Of a stretch of 64,000 nt of DNA, positions 52,002-62,900 are shown in pieces. The notes below the pieces were generated by a model, which did not search any database, was not told where the DNA came from, and was given only the letters and a program-made list of their open reading frames with translations. This DNA comes from Pseudomonas sp. MPC6 (GTDB taxonomy: Bacteria > Pseudomonadota > Gammaproteobacteria > Pseudomonadales > Pseudomonadaceae). How positions within the stretch are numbered: the stretch's first letter is position 1; every line of letters begins with the position of its first letter. Made by a program: the position numbers and the translations under genes. Location of the stretch: positions 5,793,001 through 5,857,000 of the forward strand of contig NZ_CP034783.1 of NCBI RefSeq assembly GCF_006094435.1, given 5' to 3'.

Positions 52002-53513
52002 ATGCCTGTGATGACTCCAAACCTCAGAACACCGCAACCCCTGTGGGAGCGGGCTTGCTCGCGAATGCGGTTTAACATTCAGAATCAATGCTGGCTGACA
52101 CACCGCTTTCGCGAGCAAGCCCGCTCCCACACTGGTTATGCGTTGTGCGCAATCGCGTTGGCAGTCAGCCTCAGCGGTTGCGCCGGCCTGCCCGACCAGC
52201 GCCTGGCCAACGAAGCCCTCAAGCGCGGCGATACCGCGCTGGCGGCGCAGAACTACAAGCAACTGGCAGACCTGGGCTACAGCGAAGCCCAGGTCGGCCT
52301 GGCTGATATCCAGGTCGACAGCCATGACCCGGCGCAGATGAAACAGGCCGAGGCGACTTACCGCGCCGCGGCCAGCGTCTCGCCGCGGGCCCAGGCGCGC
52401 CTGGGTCGTCTGTTGGTGGCCAAGCCCGGTGCCACCGAAGCCGAACAGCAGGAAGCCGAAGGCCTGTTGAAAAAAGCGTCCGCCGCCGGGGAACGCAATA
52501 CCCTGATCCCGTTGGCGATGCTGTACCTGCAATTCCCCCACAGTTTCCCCAACGTCAATGCACAGCAGCAGATCAGCCAGTGGCGCGCCGAAGGCAAGCC
52601 GGAAGCGGGCCTGGCCCAGGTGCTGCTGTATCGCACCCAGGGCACTTACGACCAGCATCTGGACGAAGTGGAAAGCATCTGCAAGGCCGCGTTGGCCACC
52701 ACCGACATCTGCTACGTCGAACTGGCCACGGTCTATCAGAAAAAAGCCGCGCCCGAGCAACAGGCCGAGCTGATCAAGCAGATGCAAGCCGCCCAGGCGC
52801 GCGGTGCAGTGTCCGCTCAGCGCGTGGACAGCGTCGCTCGCGTACTGGGTGATGCAACCCTGGGCGCGACCGACGAGAAAACCGCGCAGTCGCTGCTCGA
52901 AGGCATCGCACCCGGCTACCCCGCTTCCTGGGTCAGCCTGGCGCAATTGCTCTACGACTTCCCGGAACTCGGCGACGTCGACACCCTGATGAAGTACCTG
53001 GACAACGGCCGTGCCGCCGACCAGCCCCGCGCCGAACTGTTGCTGGGCAAGCTCTACTACGAAGGCAAGATAGTCCCGGCCGACGCCAAGGTCGCCGAAG
53101 AGCACTTCAAGAAAGCCGTCGGCCGTGAAGTGGCCGCCGACTACTACCTCGGCCAGATCTACCGCCGTGGCTACCTGGGCAAGGTTTACTCGCAAAAAGC
53201 GCTGGACCACCTGCTGACCGCTGCGCGCAACGGCCAGAACAGCGCGGACTTCGCCATCGCCCAATTGTTCTCCCAAGGCAAGGGCACCAAGCCCGACCCG
53301 CTTAACGCCTACGTCTTCAGCCAATTGGCCAAGGCCCAGAACACCCCGCAAGCCACCGAGCTTGCGCAAACACTCGAAGCCCAGCTGCCGCCTGCCCAGC
53401 TTGCCGAGGCCCAACGCCTGTTGAAACAAGAACAGGCCGTTCGTGGTGCCTTGAGCCAGAACACGCTGGAACTGCATGCCCTGGAAGAAGAAGACGGCGA
53501 GGAATCCCTATGA
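52002..53513 (+). CDS. algK: Alginate secretion lipoprotein AlgK with REPIN-coded N-terminus
   Basis: A TPR/Sel1-repeat outer-membrane lipoprotein that helps assemble the AlgE pore. From [20 protein letters not shown] onward it is a normal AlgK, including [17 protein letters not shown] repeats, with lipobox Cys60 in the frame starting at ATG 52002. Residues about 14-44 are encoded by a REPIN inserted in frame (52041-52131), so the usual short n-region of the signal peptide is replaced by REP-coded sequence. ATG 52065 inside the REPIN is an alternative start. The next gene, algE, overlaps its stop by four bases. Confidence 0.9.
   Translation: MPVMTPNLRTPQPLWERACSRMRFNIQNQCWLTHRFREQARSHTGYALCAIALAVSLSGCAGLPDQRLANEALKRGDTALAAQNYKQLADLGYSEAQVGLADIQVDSHDPAQMKQAEATYRAAASVSPRAQARLGRLLVAKPGATEAEQQEAEGLLKKASAAGERNTLIPLAMLYLQFPHSFPNVNAQQQISQWRAEGKPEAGLAQVLLYRTQGTYDQHLDEVESICKAALATTDICYVELATVYQKKAAPEQQAELIKQMQAAQARGAVSAQRVDSVARVLGDATLGATDEKTAQSLLEGIAPGYPASWVSLAQLLYDFPELGDVDTLMKYLDNGRAADQPRAELLLGKLYYEGKIVPADAKVAEEHFKKAVGREVAADYYLGQIYRRGYLGKVYSQKALDHLLTAARNGQNSADFAIAQLFSQGKGTKPDPLNAYVFSQLAKAQNTPQATELAQTLEAQLPPAQLAEAQRLLKQEQAVRGALSQNTLELHALEEEDGEESL
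52041..52131. repeat. REPIN inside the 5' coding part of algK
   Basis: CTGTGGGAGCGGGCTTGCTC at 52041-52060 and GAGCAAGCCCGCTCCCAC at 52113-52130, inverted. The 91-bp element carries no stop in the algK frame. Confidence 0.92.
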
Positions 53514-54997
53514 AGTTGAATCCATTCGTTAAGGCCGGTATCGGCCTGTCATTCGCCCTGTTGTGGTCGTGCCCGACCCTGGCGGCCCTGACCGAAAGCA
53601 AGAACTACGGCCTTGACGTAAAAATCACCGCCCAGTCCGAAGACGATACCGACCTGGGTACGGCGAGCGGCGGCGACGTCAATGGCGTCGGCCTTGACCT
53701 GCGTCCATGGATCTATGGCGAAAGCGGCGCGTGGAGCGGCTACGCCATGGGTCAGGCCGTGACGTCCACCGACATCATCGAGACCGACACCCTGCAGCAG
53801 TCCGACAGCGACGGCACCCTGGCCACCGAAAACGGTGATCGCAAGAGCAAGAAGAACTACCTGGCGATGCGTGAGTTCTGGGTCGGCTACAGCGGTCTGA
53901 CGCCCTACCCCGGCGAGATCCTCAAGCTCGGTCGCCAGCGCCTGCGCAATGACGACGGCCAATGGCGCGACACCAACATCGAAGCCCTGAACTGGACCTT
54001 CGACACCACCCTGTTGCGCGCCAACGCCGGTGTGGCCGAACGCTTCAGCGAATACCGCACCGACCTCACCGAACTCGCGCCCAAGGACAAGGATCGCCTG
54101 CACGCCTACGCCGATGCGGCGTATCAGTGGAACCCGGGCAACTGGGTCGGCATTCGCGGGCATCACACCCACGATGACGGCAAGCTGGACTACGCGCAGC
54201 CGGGTGTGGCCGCCGATTCCCTGGACAAGAAAGAAAACGGCGACATCAGCTGGATCGGCCTCACCGCCGACAGCGATGCCTATAACTGGCGCAACACCAA
54301 CACCGTCAATTACTGGGGCAGCATCACCGGCATGAGCGGCGACCGCGACCGGGTCAACCCGCTGAACGCCGACGGCACAGCGCCCGCACAAGCCAAGAAC
54401 AGTGGCGATGTCGATGGCTGGGCCACTGACCTGGGCGTGCGCCTGCGCCTCGATCCGCAATGGCAAGTCGGTGCAGCCTATGCCCGTGCCAGCGCCGATT
54501 ACGAACAGAACGGCCTGCAAAGCAACCGCTCGAACTACACCGGTACCCGCTCGCGGGTTCACCGTTATGGCGAGGCGTTCCGTGGCGAAATGAACAACAT
54601 GCAGAGCGCTTCCCTGTTCGGCTCGTGGATGCTCAACGACGAATACGACGCCAGCGTGATCTACCACAAGTTCTGGCGCGTCGACGGCAACAAGCCGGTC
54701 GGCAGCAACGGCATCAACGCCGTGCAGAACGACACCGATGACGTGACCGGCGCCGTGCTCTCCAGCACCTCGCTGCCGCTGGAAGATGGCAACAAGGACC
54801 TCGGCCAGGAAATGGACGTGGTCGTCACCAAGTACTTCAAGCAGGGCCTGCTGCCCGCAGCCTTGAGTCAATCGATCGATGAGCCTTCGGCCCTGGTGCG
54901 TTTGCGTGGCGGTGTGTTCAAGCCGGGCGATGCCTACGGCAAAGGCGTCGACTCGTACATGCACCGTGCATTCATCGACGTGATCTGGCGCTTCTGA
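53510..54997 (+). CDS. algE: Alginate outer-membrane porin AlgE
   Basis: An 18-strand beta-barrel that exports alginate. The 495-residue precursor has a signal peptide ([18 protein letters not shown], cleaved near LAA) and many alternating amphipathic strands rich in Arg/Asp/Trp, such as [20 protein letters not shown] and [20 protein letters not shown]. The C-terminus ends [12 protein letters not shown], the terminal Phe expected for barrel insertion. It overlaps algK by four bases. Confidence 0.95.
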   Translation: MKLNPFVKAGIGLSFALLWSCPTLAALTESKNYGLDVKITAQSEDDTDLGTASGGDVNGVGLDLRPWIYGESGAWSGYAMGQAVTSTDIIETDTLQQSDSDGTLATENGDRKSKKNYLAMREFWVGYSGLTPYPGEILKLGRQRLRNDDGQWRDTNIEALNWTFDTTLLRANAGVAERFSEYRTDLTELAPKDKDRLHAYADAAYQWNPGNWVGIRGHHTHDDGKLDYAQPGVAADSLDKKENGDISWIGLTADSDAYNWRNTNTVNYWGSITGMSGDRDRVNPLNADGTAPAQAKNSGDVDGWATDLGVRLRLDPQWQVGAAYARASADYEQNGLQSNRSNYTGTRSRVHRYGEAFRGEMNNMQSASLFGSWMLNDEYDASVIYHKFWRVDGNKPVGSNGINAVQNDTDDVTGAVLSSTSLPLEDGNKDLGQEMDVVVTKYFKQGLLPAALSQSIDEPSALVRLRGGVFKPGDAYGKGVDSYMHRAFIDVIWRF

Positions 54998-55023
54998 TGC
55001 GAACAGCGAAGGGAGTTCCTTAC

Positions 55024-56610
55024 ATGAACAGTCCGAAGAGAGGCTCGATCACCTTGCTGGCCGGCGCGATGCTGCTGGCAAGCTCGGCGGCCTTCGCCAG
55101 CGTGGCACCGGCAACCCCTCAAACAGGGAAGCCGGCCACCGTGGCCAAGGAACTGCAACAGGCCAAGACCTATACCGTCAGCAGCGCACCCACCGCGCCC
55201 CTGGAGTTGGAAAAGCCGAAACTGCCGGACACCTCCGGCTACACCGCCGAAGCCATCGCCGCGAAAATCGTGCGCACCAAGCCCGGCAAAGTCAGCGTGC
55301 GCCGGATGATGCAGGAAGACGCCCTGAAGGACTTCATCGGCGGTGACAACAAGATGGCCGAATGGGTGGTGCGTCAGCACGGCATCCCGCAGGCGATCTT
55401 CATCGACGACGGCTACATGAACCTCAAGGACCTGGTCAAGAAGGTGCCCAAGCAGTACTTCAGCGAAACCTCGCCGGGCGTGTTCCTGGCGAAGTTGCCG
55501 ATCGTGGTCGGGCACAAGGGCATCCTGGAAATCGACAAGCAGACCCAGGAATTGCGCCTGTCCCAGGAGGCCGGTTCGTTCCTGGTCAACGACGGCCAGC
55601 TGTTTGTGCGCGATACCAAGATCACCGGCTGGCGCGAGAAGGAAAACGGTCCGGCAACCTTTAAGTCGGCCAAGGAATTCCGTCCATTCCTGCTGTCCTG
55701 GGGCGGTACCGAGACCTATATCGCCAACAGCAAGATCGCCAGTTTCGGCTATGCCAACAGTAAGTCCTACGGCGTGAGTATTTCCCAGTACACGCCGAAC
55801 ATGGCCAAGGTGCTCAAGCGCCCGGAACCGACTGGCTGGATCGTCGGTTCCGAGTTCTCGGACATGTGGTACGGCTTCTACTGTTACGAAGCCGAAGACT
55901 TCGTGGTCAAGGGCAACACCTACAAAGACAACATCGTCTACGGCATCGACCCCCATGACCGTTCCCACGGCCTGATCATTGCCGACAACACGGTGTTCGG
56001 GACCAAGAAGAAGCACGGGATCATCATTTCCCGTGAGGTCAACGACAGCTTCATCTTCAACAACCGCAGCTACGACAACAAGCTCTCGGGCCTGGTGATC
56101 GACCGTAACAGCGTGAACAACGTGGTCGCCTACAACGAGATCTACAAGAACCACACCGACGGCATCACCCTCTACGAGAGTGGCAACAACCTGCTGTGGG
56201 GCAACAAGGTGATCAGCAACCGCCGCCACGGCATCCGGATTCGTAACAGCGTGAACATCCGCCTGTACGAAAACCTGGCCATGGCCAACGGCCTGACCGG
56301 TGTCTACGGCCACATCAAGGACCTGACCGACACCGACCGGGACATCGACCTCGATCCGTTCGACGCACAGGTTTCCCTGATCATCGTCGGTGGCGAACTG
56401 GCCGGCAACGGCAGCGGACCGCTGTCCATCGACTCGCCGCTGAGCGTCGAGTTGTATCGCGTGTCCATGCTCGCGCCGACCAAATCCAGCGGCATCAGCT
56501 TCAACGGGATTCTTGGCGAGCGCCAGGATGAAATTCTCGACCTGCTGGTGCGCCAGCAGAAAGCCGTGCTGATCGACCCGGTCGAACGCCAGACCGAAAT
56601 GCAGGACTGA
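55024..56610 (+). CDS. algG: Periplasmic mannuronan C-5 epimerase AlgG
   Basis: Converts mannuronate residues of the growing polymer to guluronate. The 528-residue protein has a signal peptide and a right-handed beta-helix with the catalytic D309-P-H311-D312 motif (YGIDPHDRSH). Carbohydrate-binding repeats (ISREVNDSFIFNN, IDRNSVNNVVAYNEI) follow. ATG 55024 is preferred to 54997 because AGGGAG lies eight bases before it and the signal starts there. Part of the periplasmic secretion complex with AlgX and AlgK. Confidence 0.95.
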   Translation: MNSPKRGSITLLAGAMLLASSAAFASVAPATPQTGKPATVAKELQQAKTYTVSSAPTAPLELEKPKLPDTSGYTAEAIAAKIVRTKPGKVSVRRMMQEDALKDFIGGDNKMAEWVVRQHGIPQAIFIDDGYMNLKDLVKKVPKQYFSETSPGVFLAKLPIVVGHKGILEIDKQTQELRLSQEAGSFLVNDGQLFVRDTKITGWREKENGPATFKSAKEFRPFLLSWGGTETYIANSKIASFGYANSKSYGVSISQYTPNMAKVLKRPEPTGWIVGSEFSDMWYGFYCYEAEDFVVKGNTYKDNIVYGIDPHDRSHGLIIADNTVFGTKKKHGIIISREVNDSFIFNNRSYDNKLSGLVIDRNSVNNVVAYNEIYKNHTDGITLYESGNNLLWGNKVISNRRHGIRIRNSVNIRLYENLAMANGLTGVYGHIKDLTDTDRDIDLDPFDAQVSLIIVGGELAGNGSGPLSIDSPLSVELYRVSMLAPTKSSGISFNGILGERQDEILDLLVRQQKAVLIDPVERQTEMQD

Positions 56611-56620
56611 GGATAATTTT

Positions 56621-58069
56621 ATGCGCCCACACTTGATCAAATTACTCAGCCTGTCGGCCCTGGCCGCCGGCATTCTCGCGGCCAGCGGCGGCGCTCGCGC
56701 GGACGAAGCCAAGGCGCCCTCTTTCAGCGCCGAGCCGTGCTGCAACCTGTGCCCCGAAGCCCACGACGCCAAGAACTACACCACGCGCTACCAGCAGAAC
56801 TTCACCACGCTGGTACAGGCCCAGGGTGACTGGCTGTTCCGGACCCAGGAAGACTTGCGCACCGAATTCGATACCACCCCCGCCGGCTACAAACGCATGA
56901 AAGAGCTGCACGATGCGTTCAAGAGCAAAGGCGTGGAGCTCGTTGTTGTTTATCAACCCACTCGTGGCCTGGTGAACCGCAACAAGCTGAACCCGGAAGA
57001 AAAAGCCCAATTCGATTTCGACAAGGCGCTGAAGAACTACAAGACCATGCTCGGCCGTTTCGCGCAGATGGGTTACGTCGTTCCAGACCTGTCGCCACTG
57101 ACCAACGAATCGCTGCCTGACACCCTGCCCGCCCACGACTTCTACTTCCGCGGCGACCAGCACTGGACACCGTATGGCGCCCAGCGCACGGCGAAGATCG
57201 TGGCCGAGAAGGTCAAGCAGATTCCGGGCTTCGCCGACATTCCCAAGCGTGAATTCGAGACCCATAAGTCGGGTCGCATGGGCAAGACCGGAACATTACA
57301 CAATATGGCCGGTCAACTCTGTGGCACCAGCTACGCGATCCAGTACATGGATCAATTCACCACCGAGCCTAAAGGCGAAGCCGGCGATGGCGATCTGTTC
57401 AGTGATGCCGGGAATCCGGAGATCACCCTGGTCGGCACCAGCCACAGTGGCAAGAACTATAACTTCGCCGGTTTCCTCCAGGAGGCCATCGGCGCCGACA
57501 TCCTCAACGTGGCGTTCCCCGGCGGTGGCCTGGAAGGTTCGATGCTGCAGTACCTGGGCAGCGAAGAGTTCCAGACCAAGCCGCCGAAGATTCTGATCTG
57601 GGAATTCTCGCCGCTCTATCGCCTCGACCAGGAAACCACCTACCGCCAGATGATGGCGCTGCTGGACAACGGTTGCGAAGGAAAGGATGCACAGATGACC
57701 GGCAGCACCACGTTGAAACCGGGCAAGAACGAATTGATGGTCAACAGCAAGAACCTGAACCTGCAGAACAGCAGCCACCAGGTTGATATCCGCTTCGCCG
57801 ATCCGTCGGTGAAAACCCTGCAAGCCACCCTCTGGTACATGAACGGTCGCCACGAGGACATCAAGATCGAAAAACCGGAAACCTCCGACACCGACGGGCG
57901 TTTCGCCTTTGAGTTGCGCACGGACGAAGACTGGGGCTCGCAGAATCTGCTGGCCGTCGAAGTCCAGGGCCCTGAAGCAGGTGCCGCGCCGCAGAAAGTC
58001 GAAGCGAAAATCTGCAAACGCAACGTGTTCCCTGGCGTTGGGCAGCGTACCGCTCAAGCCGGGCAATGA
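56621..58069 (+). CDS. algX: Alginate O-acetyltransferase AlgX
   Basis: A 482-residue periplasmic protein with an SGNH-like acetyltransferase domain and a C-terminal carbohydrate-binding domain. Catalytic-site candidates are Asp179 and His181 in FRGDQHWTP and Ser274 in [11 protein letters not shown]. Cysteines near the N-terminus (PCCNLCPEA) and at QLCGTS/NGCEG can form disulfides. It performs the final acetylation of the polymer and is also needed for secretion. Its stop overlaps the frame of algL. Confidence 0.95.
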   Translation: MRPHLIKLLSLSALAAGILAASGGARADEAKAPSFSAEPCCNLCPEAHDAKNYTTRYQQNFTTLVQAQGDWLFRTQEDLRTEFDTTPAGYKRMKELHDAFKSKGVELVVVYQPTRGLVNRNKLNPEEKAQFDFDKALKNYKTMLGRFAQMGYVVPDLSPLTNESLPDTLPAHDFYFRGDQHWTPYGAQRTAKIVAEKVKQIPGFADIPKREFETHKSGRMGKTGTLHNMAGQLCGTSYAIQYMDQFTTEPKGEAGDGDLFSDAGNPEITLVGTSHSGKNYNFAGFLQEAIGADILNVAFPGGGLEGSMLQYLGSEEFQTKPPKILIWEFSPLYRLDQETTYRQMMALLDNGCEGKDAQMTGSTTLKPGKNELMVNSKNLNLQNSSHQVDIRFADPSVKTLQATLWYMNGRHEDIKIEKPETSDTDGRFAFELRTDEDWGSQNLLAVEVQGPEAGAAPQKVEAKICKRNVFPGVGQRTAQAGQ

Positions 58070-58080
58070 GGCAACCTCTT

Positions 58081-59211
58081 ATGAGATGCATGCAAACCCG
58101 AACTTTGAAAAGATTGATCGCACCGTCCCTGTTGACCCTGGCCATGTTTGCCGGGGCGACTCAGGCCGCCGCGCCCCTGCGTCCACCCCAGGGTTATTTC
58201 GCGCCGATCGAAAAAGTCAAAACCGGTGACAAGAGCGAAGGCTGTGACGCAATGCCGACGCCCTACACCGGCTCGCTGCAATTTCGCAGCAAGTACGAAG
58301 GCTCCGACAAGGCCCGTTCGACCCTGAACGAGGCCTCGGAAAAAGCCTTCCGCGAGACCACTGCCGACATCACCAAGATCGAGCGCGCCACCAGCAAGCA
58401 CGTGATGCAGTACATGCGTGACGGTCGCCCGGAACAGCTGGAATGCACCCTGAACTGGTTGACCGCCTGGGCCAAGGCCGATGCCTTGATGTCCAAGGAT
58501 TTCAACCACACCGGCAAGTCCATGCGCAAATGGGCGCTGGGCAGCATGGCATCGTCCTACGTCCGCCTGAAGTTCTCCGACTCTCATCCGTTGGCGAACC
58601 ATCAGCAGGAATCGCAACTGATCGAAGCATGGTTCAGCAAGATGGCTGATCAAGTGGTCAGCGATTGGGACAACCTGCCGCTGGAAAAAACCAACAACCA
58701 CTCGTACTGGTCCGCCTGGTCGGTGATGGCAACCTCCATCGCCACCAACCGCCGCGACTTGTTCGATTGGTCGGTGAAGGAATTCAAGGTCGGCGCCAAT
58801 CAAATCGACGCCGAGGGTTTCCTGCCCAACGAGCTCAAGCGCAAGCAACGTGCCCTCGCCTACCACAACTATGCCCTGCCGCCGCTGGCGATGATCGCCA
58901 GTTTCGCCCAGGTCAACGGTGTGGATTTGCGCCAGGAAAACAACGGCGCGTTGAAACGTTTGGGTGACCGCGTGCTCGCCGGCGTTGAAGACCAGGACGA
59001 GTTCGAAGAGAAGAGCGGCAAGGAACAGGACATGACCGACCTCAAGGTCGACTCGAAATTCGCCTGGCTTGAACCGTTCTGCTCGCTCTACACCTGCTCG
59101 CCGGATGTGCTGGAGAAGAAGCACGAGATGCAGCCGTTCAAGACTTTCCGCCTCGGGGGTGACCTGACCAAGGTCTACGACCCGGCTTACGAGAAAGGCA
59201 AAGGCTCCTAG
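58081..59211 (+). CDS. algL: Periplasmic alginate lyase AlgL
   Basis: A family 5 polysaccharide lyase that degrades alginate accumulating in the periplasm. The signature [15 protein letters not shown] contains the catalytic Asn and His, and a later [13 protein letters not shown] block contains the Tyr region. [20 protein letters not shown] is typical of the N-terminal part. Three starts are possible: ATG 58066 (overlapping the algX stop), ATG 58081 and ATG 58090. 58081 is chosen because GAGG lies at a suitable distance. A signal peptide follows each. Confidence 0.94.
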   Translation: MRCMQTRTLKRLIAPSLLTLAMFAGATQAAAPLRPPQGYFAPIEKVKTGDKSEGCDAMPTPYTGSLQFRSKYEGSDKARSTLNEASEKAFRETTADITKIERATSKHVMQYMRDGRPEQLECTLNWLTAWAKADALMSKDFNHTGKSMRKWALGSMASSYVRLKFSDSHPLANHQQESQLIEAWFSKMADQVVSDWDNLPLEKTNNHSYWSAWSVMATSIATNRRDLFDWSVKEFKVGANQIDAEGFLPNELKRKQRALAYHNYALPPLAMIASFAQVNGVDLRQENNGALKRLGDRVLAGVEDQDEFEEKSGKEQDMTDLKVDSKFAWLEPFCSLYTCSPDVLEKKHEMQPFKTFRLGGDLTKVYDPAYEKGKGS

Positions 59212-59227
59212 GACAAACGCAAAACCC

Positions 59228-59319
59228 CTGTAGGAGCTGGCTTGCCAGCGAAAGCGTCTGCACATCCGATAAAGATGTCGACTGACACACCGCTTTCGCG
59301 AGCAAGCCCGCTCCCACAG
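59228..59319. repeat. Chimeric REPIN between algL and algI
   Basis: The left arm is the CTGTAGGAGCTGGCTTGCCA type (59228-59247), but the right arm is the other type, GCGAGCAAGCCCGCTCCCAC (59298-59317). The two arms pair only partly. Confidence 0.85.
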
Positions 59320-59423
59320 GGTCAGTGCAAGATTTGAGTTGAGTGATATTCCCCCGTTTTTTGGGTGGGGGGTTTGGGGGGGCCGTTGGCCTCTGACTGT
59401 TGGTTAAACACGGAGAGATCGGG

Positions 59424-60989
59424 ATGGTATTTTCGTCCAATGTATTCCTGTTTTTGTTCTTGCCGATCTTTCTCGGCCTGTACTACCTGAGCGGAATACG
59501 TTATCGCAACCTGCTGCTGCTGCTCGCCAGCTATATGTTCTACGCCTGGTGGCGTGTGGACTTCCTGGCGCTGTTCGCCGCCGTCACGCTGTGGAACTAC
59601 TGGATCGGCCTCAAAGTCGGTGCGGCAGGCGTCAGGACCAAACCGGCGCAGCGCTGGTTGCTCCTGGGCGTGGGCGTCGACCTGTGCATTCTCGGCTACT
59701 TCAAGTACGCCAACTTCGGCGTCGACAGCATCAACGCGATGATGACCTCGGTCGGCCTGTCGCCGTTCATCCTGACCCACGTGCTGTTGCCGATCGGGAT
59801 CTCGTTCTACATCTTCGAGTCCATCAGCTACATCATCGACGTCTACCGCGGCGACACCCCGGCGACCCGCAACCTGATCGACTTTGCGGCATTCGTGGCG
59901 ATCTTCCCGCACCTGATCGCCGGCCCGGTATTGCGTTTTCGCGACCTCGCCGATCAGTTCAACAACCGCACCCACACCCTCGACAAGTTCTCCGAGGGCT
60001 GCACGCGGTTCATGCAGGGTTTCATCAAGAAAGTCTTCATCGCCGACACCCTGGCGGTGGTGGCCGACCATTGCTTCGCCCTGCAGAACCCGACCACGGG
60101 CGATGCCTGGCTCGGGGCCCTGGCCTACACCGCGCAGCTGTATTTCGACTTCTCCGGTTACAGCGACATGGCCATCGGCCTGGGCTTGATGATGGGTTTC
60201 CGCTTCATGGAAAACTTCAAGCAGCCGTACATCAGCCAGTCGATCACCGAGTTCTGGCGGCGCTGGCACATCAGCCTGTCCACCTGGCTGCGTGACTACC
60301 TGTACATCACCCTCGGCGGTAACCGCAAGGGCACGCTGATGACCTATCGCAACCTGTTCCTGACCATGCTGCTCGGTGGCCTGTGGCACGGTGCGAACAT
60401 CACCTACATCATCTGGGGTGCGTGGCACGGCATGTGGCTGGCGATCGAAAAGGCCCTGGGCCTGAACACTTCGCCACGCAGCATCAACCCGATCCGCTGG
60501 GCGCTGACCTTCCTGCTGGTGGTGATGGGCTGGGTGATCTTCCGCTCGGAAAACCTGCACGTCGCCGGCCGTATGTACGGCGCAATGTTCAGCTTCGGCG
60601 AATGGTCGCTGTCGGAACTCAACCAGGCCAGCCTGACCGGCCTGCAAGTGGCGACTCTGGTGGTGGCGTACGCAACCCTGGCGTTCTTCGGCATCCGCGA
60701 TTTCTACAGCAACCTGCCACCGGAAAAAACCAAGCCTGCGGCGAACGTCGAGGCCAATGGCCCGGCCACTGCACAGCCAGGAATGATCAAGGCCGTACCG
60801 GGCGACGACCCGGCCAGCATCCATGAACCGGGCTACACCGTCGGCGTTGAAGCGACCGTGCAACCGGCCTACTGGACCGCCAACTGGTCGCGTTATGTGA
60901 TGCGCGCCCTGGTACTGCTGCTGTTCATTGCCTCGATCCTGAAACTCTCGGCGCAAAGCTTCTCGCCGTTCCTTTACTTCCAGTTCTGA
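59424..60989 (+). CDS. algI: Alginate O-acetylation membrane protein AlgI (MBOAT)
   Basis: A 521-residue multi-pass membrane-bound O-acyltransferase that passes acetyl groups to the periplasm for AlgJ/AlgX. The MBOAT core is visible: FPHLIAGPVLRFRDLADQF, QSITEFWRRWHISLSTWLRD and the active-site His in GGLWHGANITYIIWG. ATG 59424 is preferred to the TTG at 59400 because GGAGAG precedes it and the first helix starts there. It is separated from algL by a chimeric REPIN. Confidence 0.95.
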   Translation: MVFSSNVFLFLFLPIFLGLYYLSGIRYRNLLLLLASYMFYAWWRVDFLALFAAVTLWNYWIGLKVGAAGVRTKPAQRWLLLGVGVDLCILGYFKYANFGVDSINAMMTSVGLSPFILTHVLLPIGISFYIFESISYIIDVYRGDTPATRNLIDFAAFVAIFPHLIAGPVLRFRDLADQFNNRTHTLDKFSEGCTRFMQGFIKKVFIADTLAVVADHCFALQNPTTGDAWLGALAYTAQLYFDFSGYSDMAIGLGLMMGFRFMENFKQPYISQSITEFWRRWHISLSTWLRDYLYITLGGNRKGTLMTYRNLFLTMLLGGLWHGANITYIIWGAWHGMWLAIEKALGLNTSPRSINPIRWALTFLLVVMGWVIFRSENLHVAGRMYGAMFSFGEWSLSELNQASLTGLQVATLVVAYATLAFFGIRDFYSNLPPEKTKPAANVEANGPATAQPGMIKAVPGDDPASIHEPGYTVGVEATVQPAYWTANWSRYVMRALVLLLFIASILKLSAQSFSPFLYFQF

Positions 60990-61000
60990 GGGATCTGACC

Positions 61001-62176
61001 ATGACCCGCTCATTACGCATCTTCTACATCGCCCTGTTCATGCTGACCCTGACGGCATTGGGCCTGTGGTCTACGCGCAGCTTCCTCGGCTTCAGTACCA
61101 ATGCCGATACGACGGTGCTCAACGGCCGCTGGTCCAAGGCCGTGGAAACGCACTACGACGAAGAGTTCCCGATCAAGCGCCTGGGCACCAACCTCTGGGC
61201 CGCGCTGGATTTCAAGCTGTTCAACGAAGGTCGTCCGGGCGTCGTGCTCGGTCGCGACCAGTGGTTGTACAGCGATGAGGAATTCAATCCGATCGTCAAC
61301 GAAGAGCTGAACCTGCAAGGCAACTACGCGCTGGTCGAAGGCGTGCGCCAGACCCTGAAAGAGAAAGGCGTGAAACTGGTGATGGCGATCGTGCCGGCCA
61401 AGACTCGCCTGTACCCGGAACACCTGGGTGACGTGAAGCCTTCGAGCATCCACGCCAATCTCTATCAGGACTTCCACGCCCAGGTCGCGGCCAACAAGGT
61501 GATTGCCCCCGACCTGCTCGGCCCGATGCTCAAGGGCAAGCTGGACGGTCAGCAAGTGTTCTTGCGCACCGACACCCACTGGACTCCGGAAGGCGCGCAA
61601 ATCGCTGCCCAGACCCTGGCCAAGACCATTGCCGACAAGACGCCGCTGAGCGGTGAGCCGCAAAACTTCGTGACCGAACCTGCGGAAAAGGTCACGCACA
61701 AGGGCGACTTGCGTCTGTTCCTGCCGCTGGATCCGCTGTTCGAAAACCTGATGCCGGCCACCGAGCCGTTGCAGAAGCGCAACACCGTGGTTGCTGATGG
61801 CCAGGCTGGCGGTGATGACGCGCTGTTTGCCAACACCGAAGTACCGGTAGCCCTGATCGGCACCAGCTACAGCGCCAACCCTAACTGGAACTTCGTCGGT
61901 GCGCTCAAAGAAGCGCTGCACAGCGACGTGGTCAATTACGCCGAAGACGGCCACGGCCCGATTCTGCCGATGCTCAGCTATCTGCAAAGCGATGCTTTCA
62001 AGAACAGCCCGCCACAGGTGCTGATCTGGGAGTTTCCTGAACGTTATCTGCCTGTGAACAACGAAATCGGTGACGCCGACCCGCAGTGGGTCGCAGAGCT
62101 CAAAGAAGCTGGCGTTCGCCAACAAAACGTAGCCGCAAACACTAAATCCGAGACGCCCGACCGGGCGCAAAACTGA
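61001..62176 (+). CDS. algJ: Alginate O-acetyltransferase AlgJ
   Basis: A 391-residue, membrane-anchored periplasmic SGNH-like acetyltransferase related to AlgX. An N-terminal anchor (IFYIALFMLTLTALGLW) is followed by the catalytic candidates in LRTDTHWTPEGAQ (Asp, His) and ALIGTSYSANPNW (Ser). It relays acetyl from AlgI. It starts 11 bp after algI and is followed 14 bp later by algF. Confidence 0.94.
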   Translation: MTRSLRIFYIALFMLTLTALGLWSTRSFLGFSTNADTTVLNGRWSKAVETHYDEEFPIKRLGTNLWAALDFKLFNEGRPGVVLGRDQWLYSDEEFNPIVNEELNLQGNYALVEGVRQTLKEKGVKLVMAIVPAKTRLYPEHLGDVKPSSIHANLYQDFHAQVAANKVIAPDLLGPMLKGKLDGQQVFLRTDTHWTPEGAQIAAQTLAKTIADKTPLSGEPQNFVTEPAEKVTHKGDLRLFLPLDPLFENLMPATEPLQKRNTVVADGQAGGDDALFANTEVPVALIGTSYSANPNWNFVGALKEALHSDVVNYAEDGHGPILPMLSYLQSDAFKNSPPQVLIWEFPERYLPVNNEIGDADPQWVAELKEAGVRQQNVAANTKSETPDRAQN

Positions 62177-62190
62177 AAGAGAGGTACACC

Positions 62191-62844
62191 ATGACTTTCA
62201 CTACTACTCCTCGCCGTCTCGCTAAGACTTTGGCTCTTGTTGCTGGCATGAGCGTGTTGTCCATGCAAGCCTTCGCCGGCGACGCCGCGCTCTACGGCCC
62301 GACCGCTCCAAAAGGCTCGAGCTTCGTGCGGGTCTACAACGCCGGTAACGCTGAAGTCAGCGCCACGGTTGGCACCACCAACCTGGCCGAAGTCGCGCCG
62401 CTGTCCAGCACCGACTTCAGCTTCATGCCCGGCGGCGACTACAGCGCCAAGGTCGGCAGCCAGTCCCTGCCGGTGAAACTGGCCGGTGATCACTATTACA
62501 CCCTGGTCAACAACGCCAGCGGCGCGCCGCAACTGATCGAAGAGCCGCCGTTCAAGAACAAGCAGAAATCCCTGGTTCGCGTACAGAACCTGAGCGACAA
62601 GGCCCTGACCCTGAAAACCGCCGACGGCAAGACCGAAGTGGTGCCGAACGTGGCCGCCAAGGGCCGTGGCGAGCGTGAAATCAACCCAGTCAAAGTCAGC
62701 CTGGCGCTATACGATGGCGACAAGAAAGTCGGCGACGTGAAACCGGTTGCCCTGGAACGCGGTGAAGCCGCCGTGCTGTACGTCACCGGCAACGGCAGCA
62801 GCCTGTCGCCAGTCTGGGTAAAACGCCCGGTTTCGACGCGCTAA
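62191..62844 (+). CDS. algF: Alginate O-acetylation protein AlgF
   Basis: A 217-residue periplasmic protein with a cleavable signal (TLALVAGMSVLSMQAFAGD) and two beta-rich domains (RVYNAGNAEVSATVG and LVRVQNLSDKALTLKTADG) of repeated design. It acts with AlgI and AlgJ in acetylation, probably as an adaptor. GAGAGG lies before the ATG. The gap to algA contains a REPIN. Confidence 0.94.
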   Translation: MTFTTTPRRLAKTLALVAGMSVLSMQAFAGDAALYGPTAPKGSSFVRVYNAGNAEVSATVGTTNLAEVAPLSSTDFSFMPGGDYSAKVGSQSLPVKLAGDHYYTLVNNASGAPQLIEEPPFKNKQKSLVRVQNLSDKALTLKTADGKTEVVPNVAAKGRGEREINPVKVSLALYDGDKKVGDVKPVALERGEAAVLYVTGNGSSLSPVWVKRPVSTR

Positions 62845-62900
62845 AACATTTGCCTGATTGCCGGGATTTCACCCACAGGACCGCTGAGTAAACGCGGTCC

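Noticed and set aside
50859..53477. 872-codon minus-strand frame opposite alg44-algK
   Set aside because: Antisense shadow of GC-rich coding sequence; the plus-strand genes are clear homologues with correct starts.
54934..56772. 612-codon minus-strand frame opposite algE-algG-algX
   Set aside because: Antisense shadow; no ribosome site and no protein motif.
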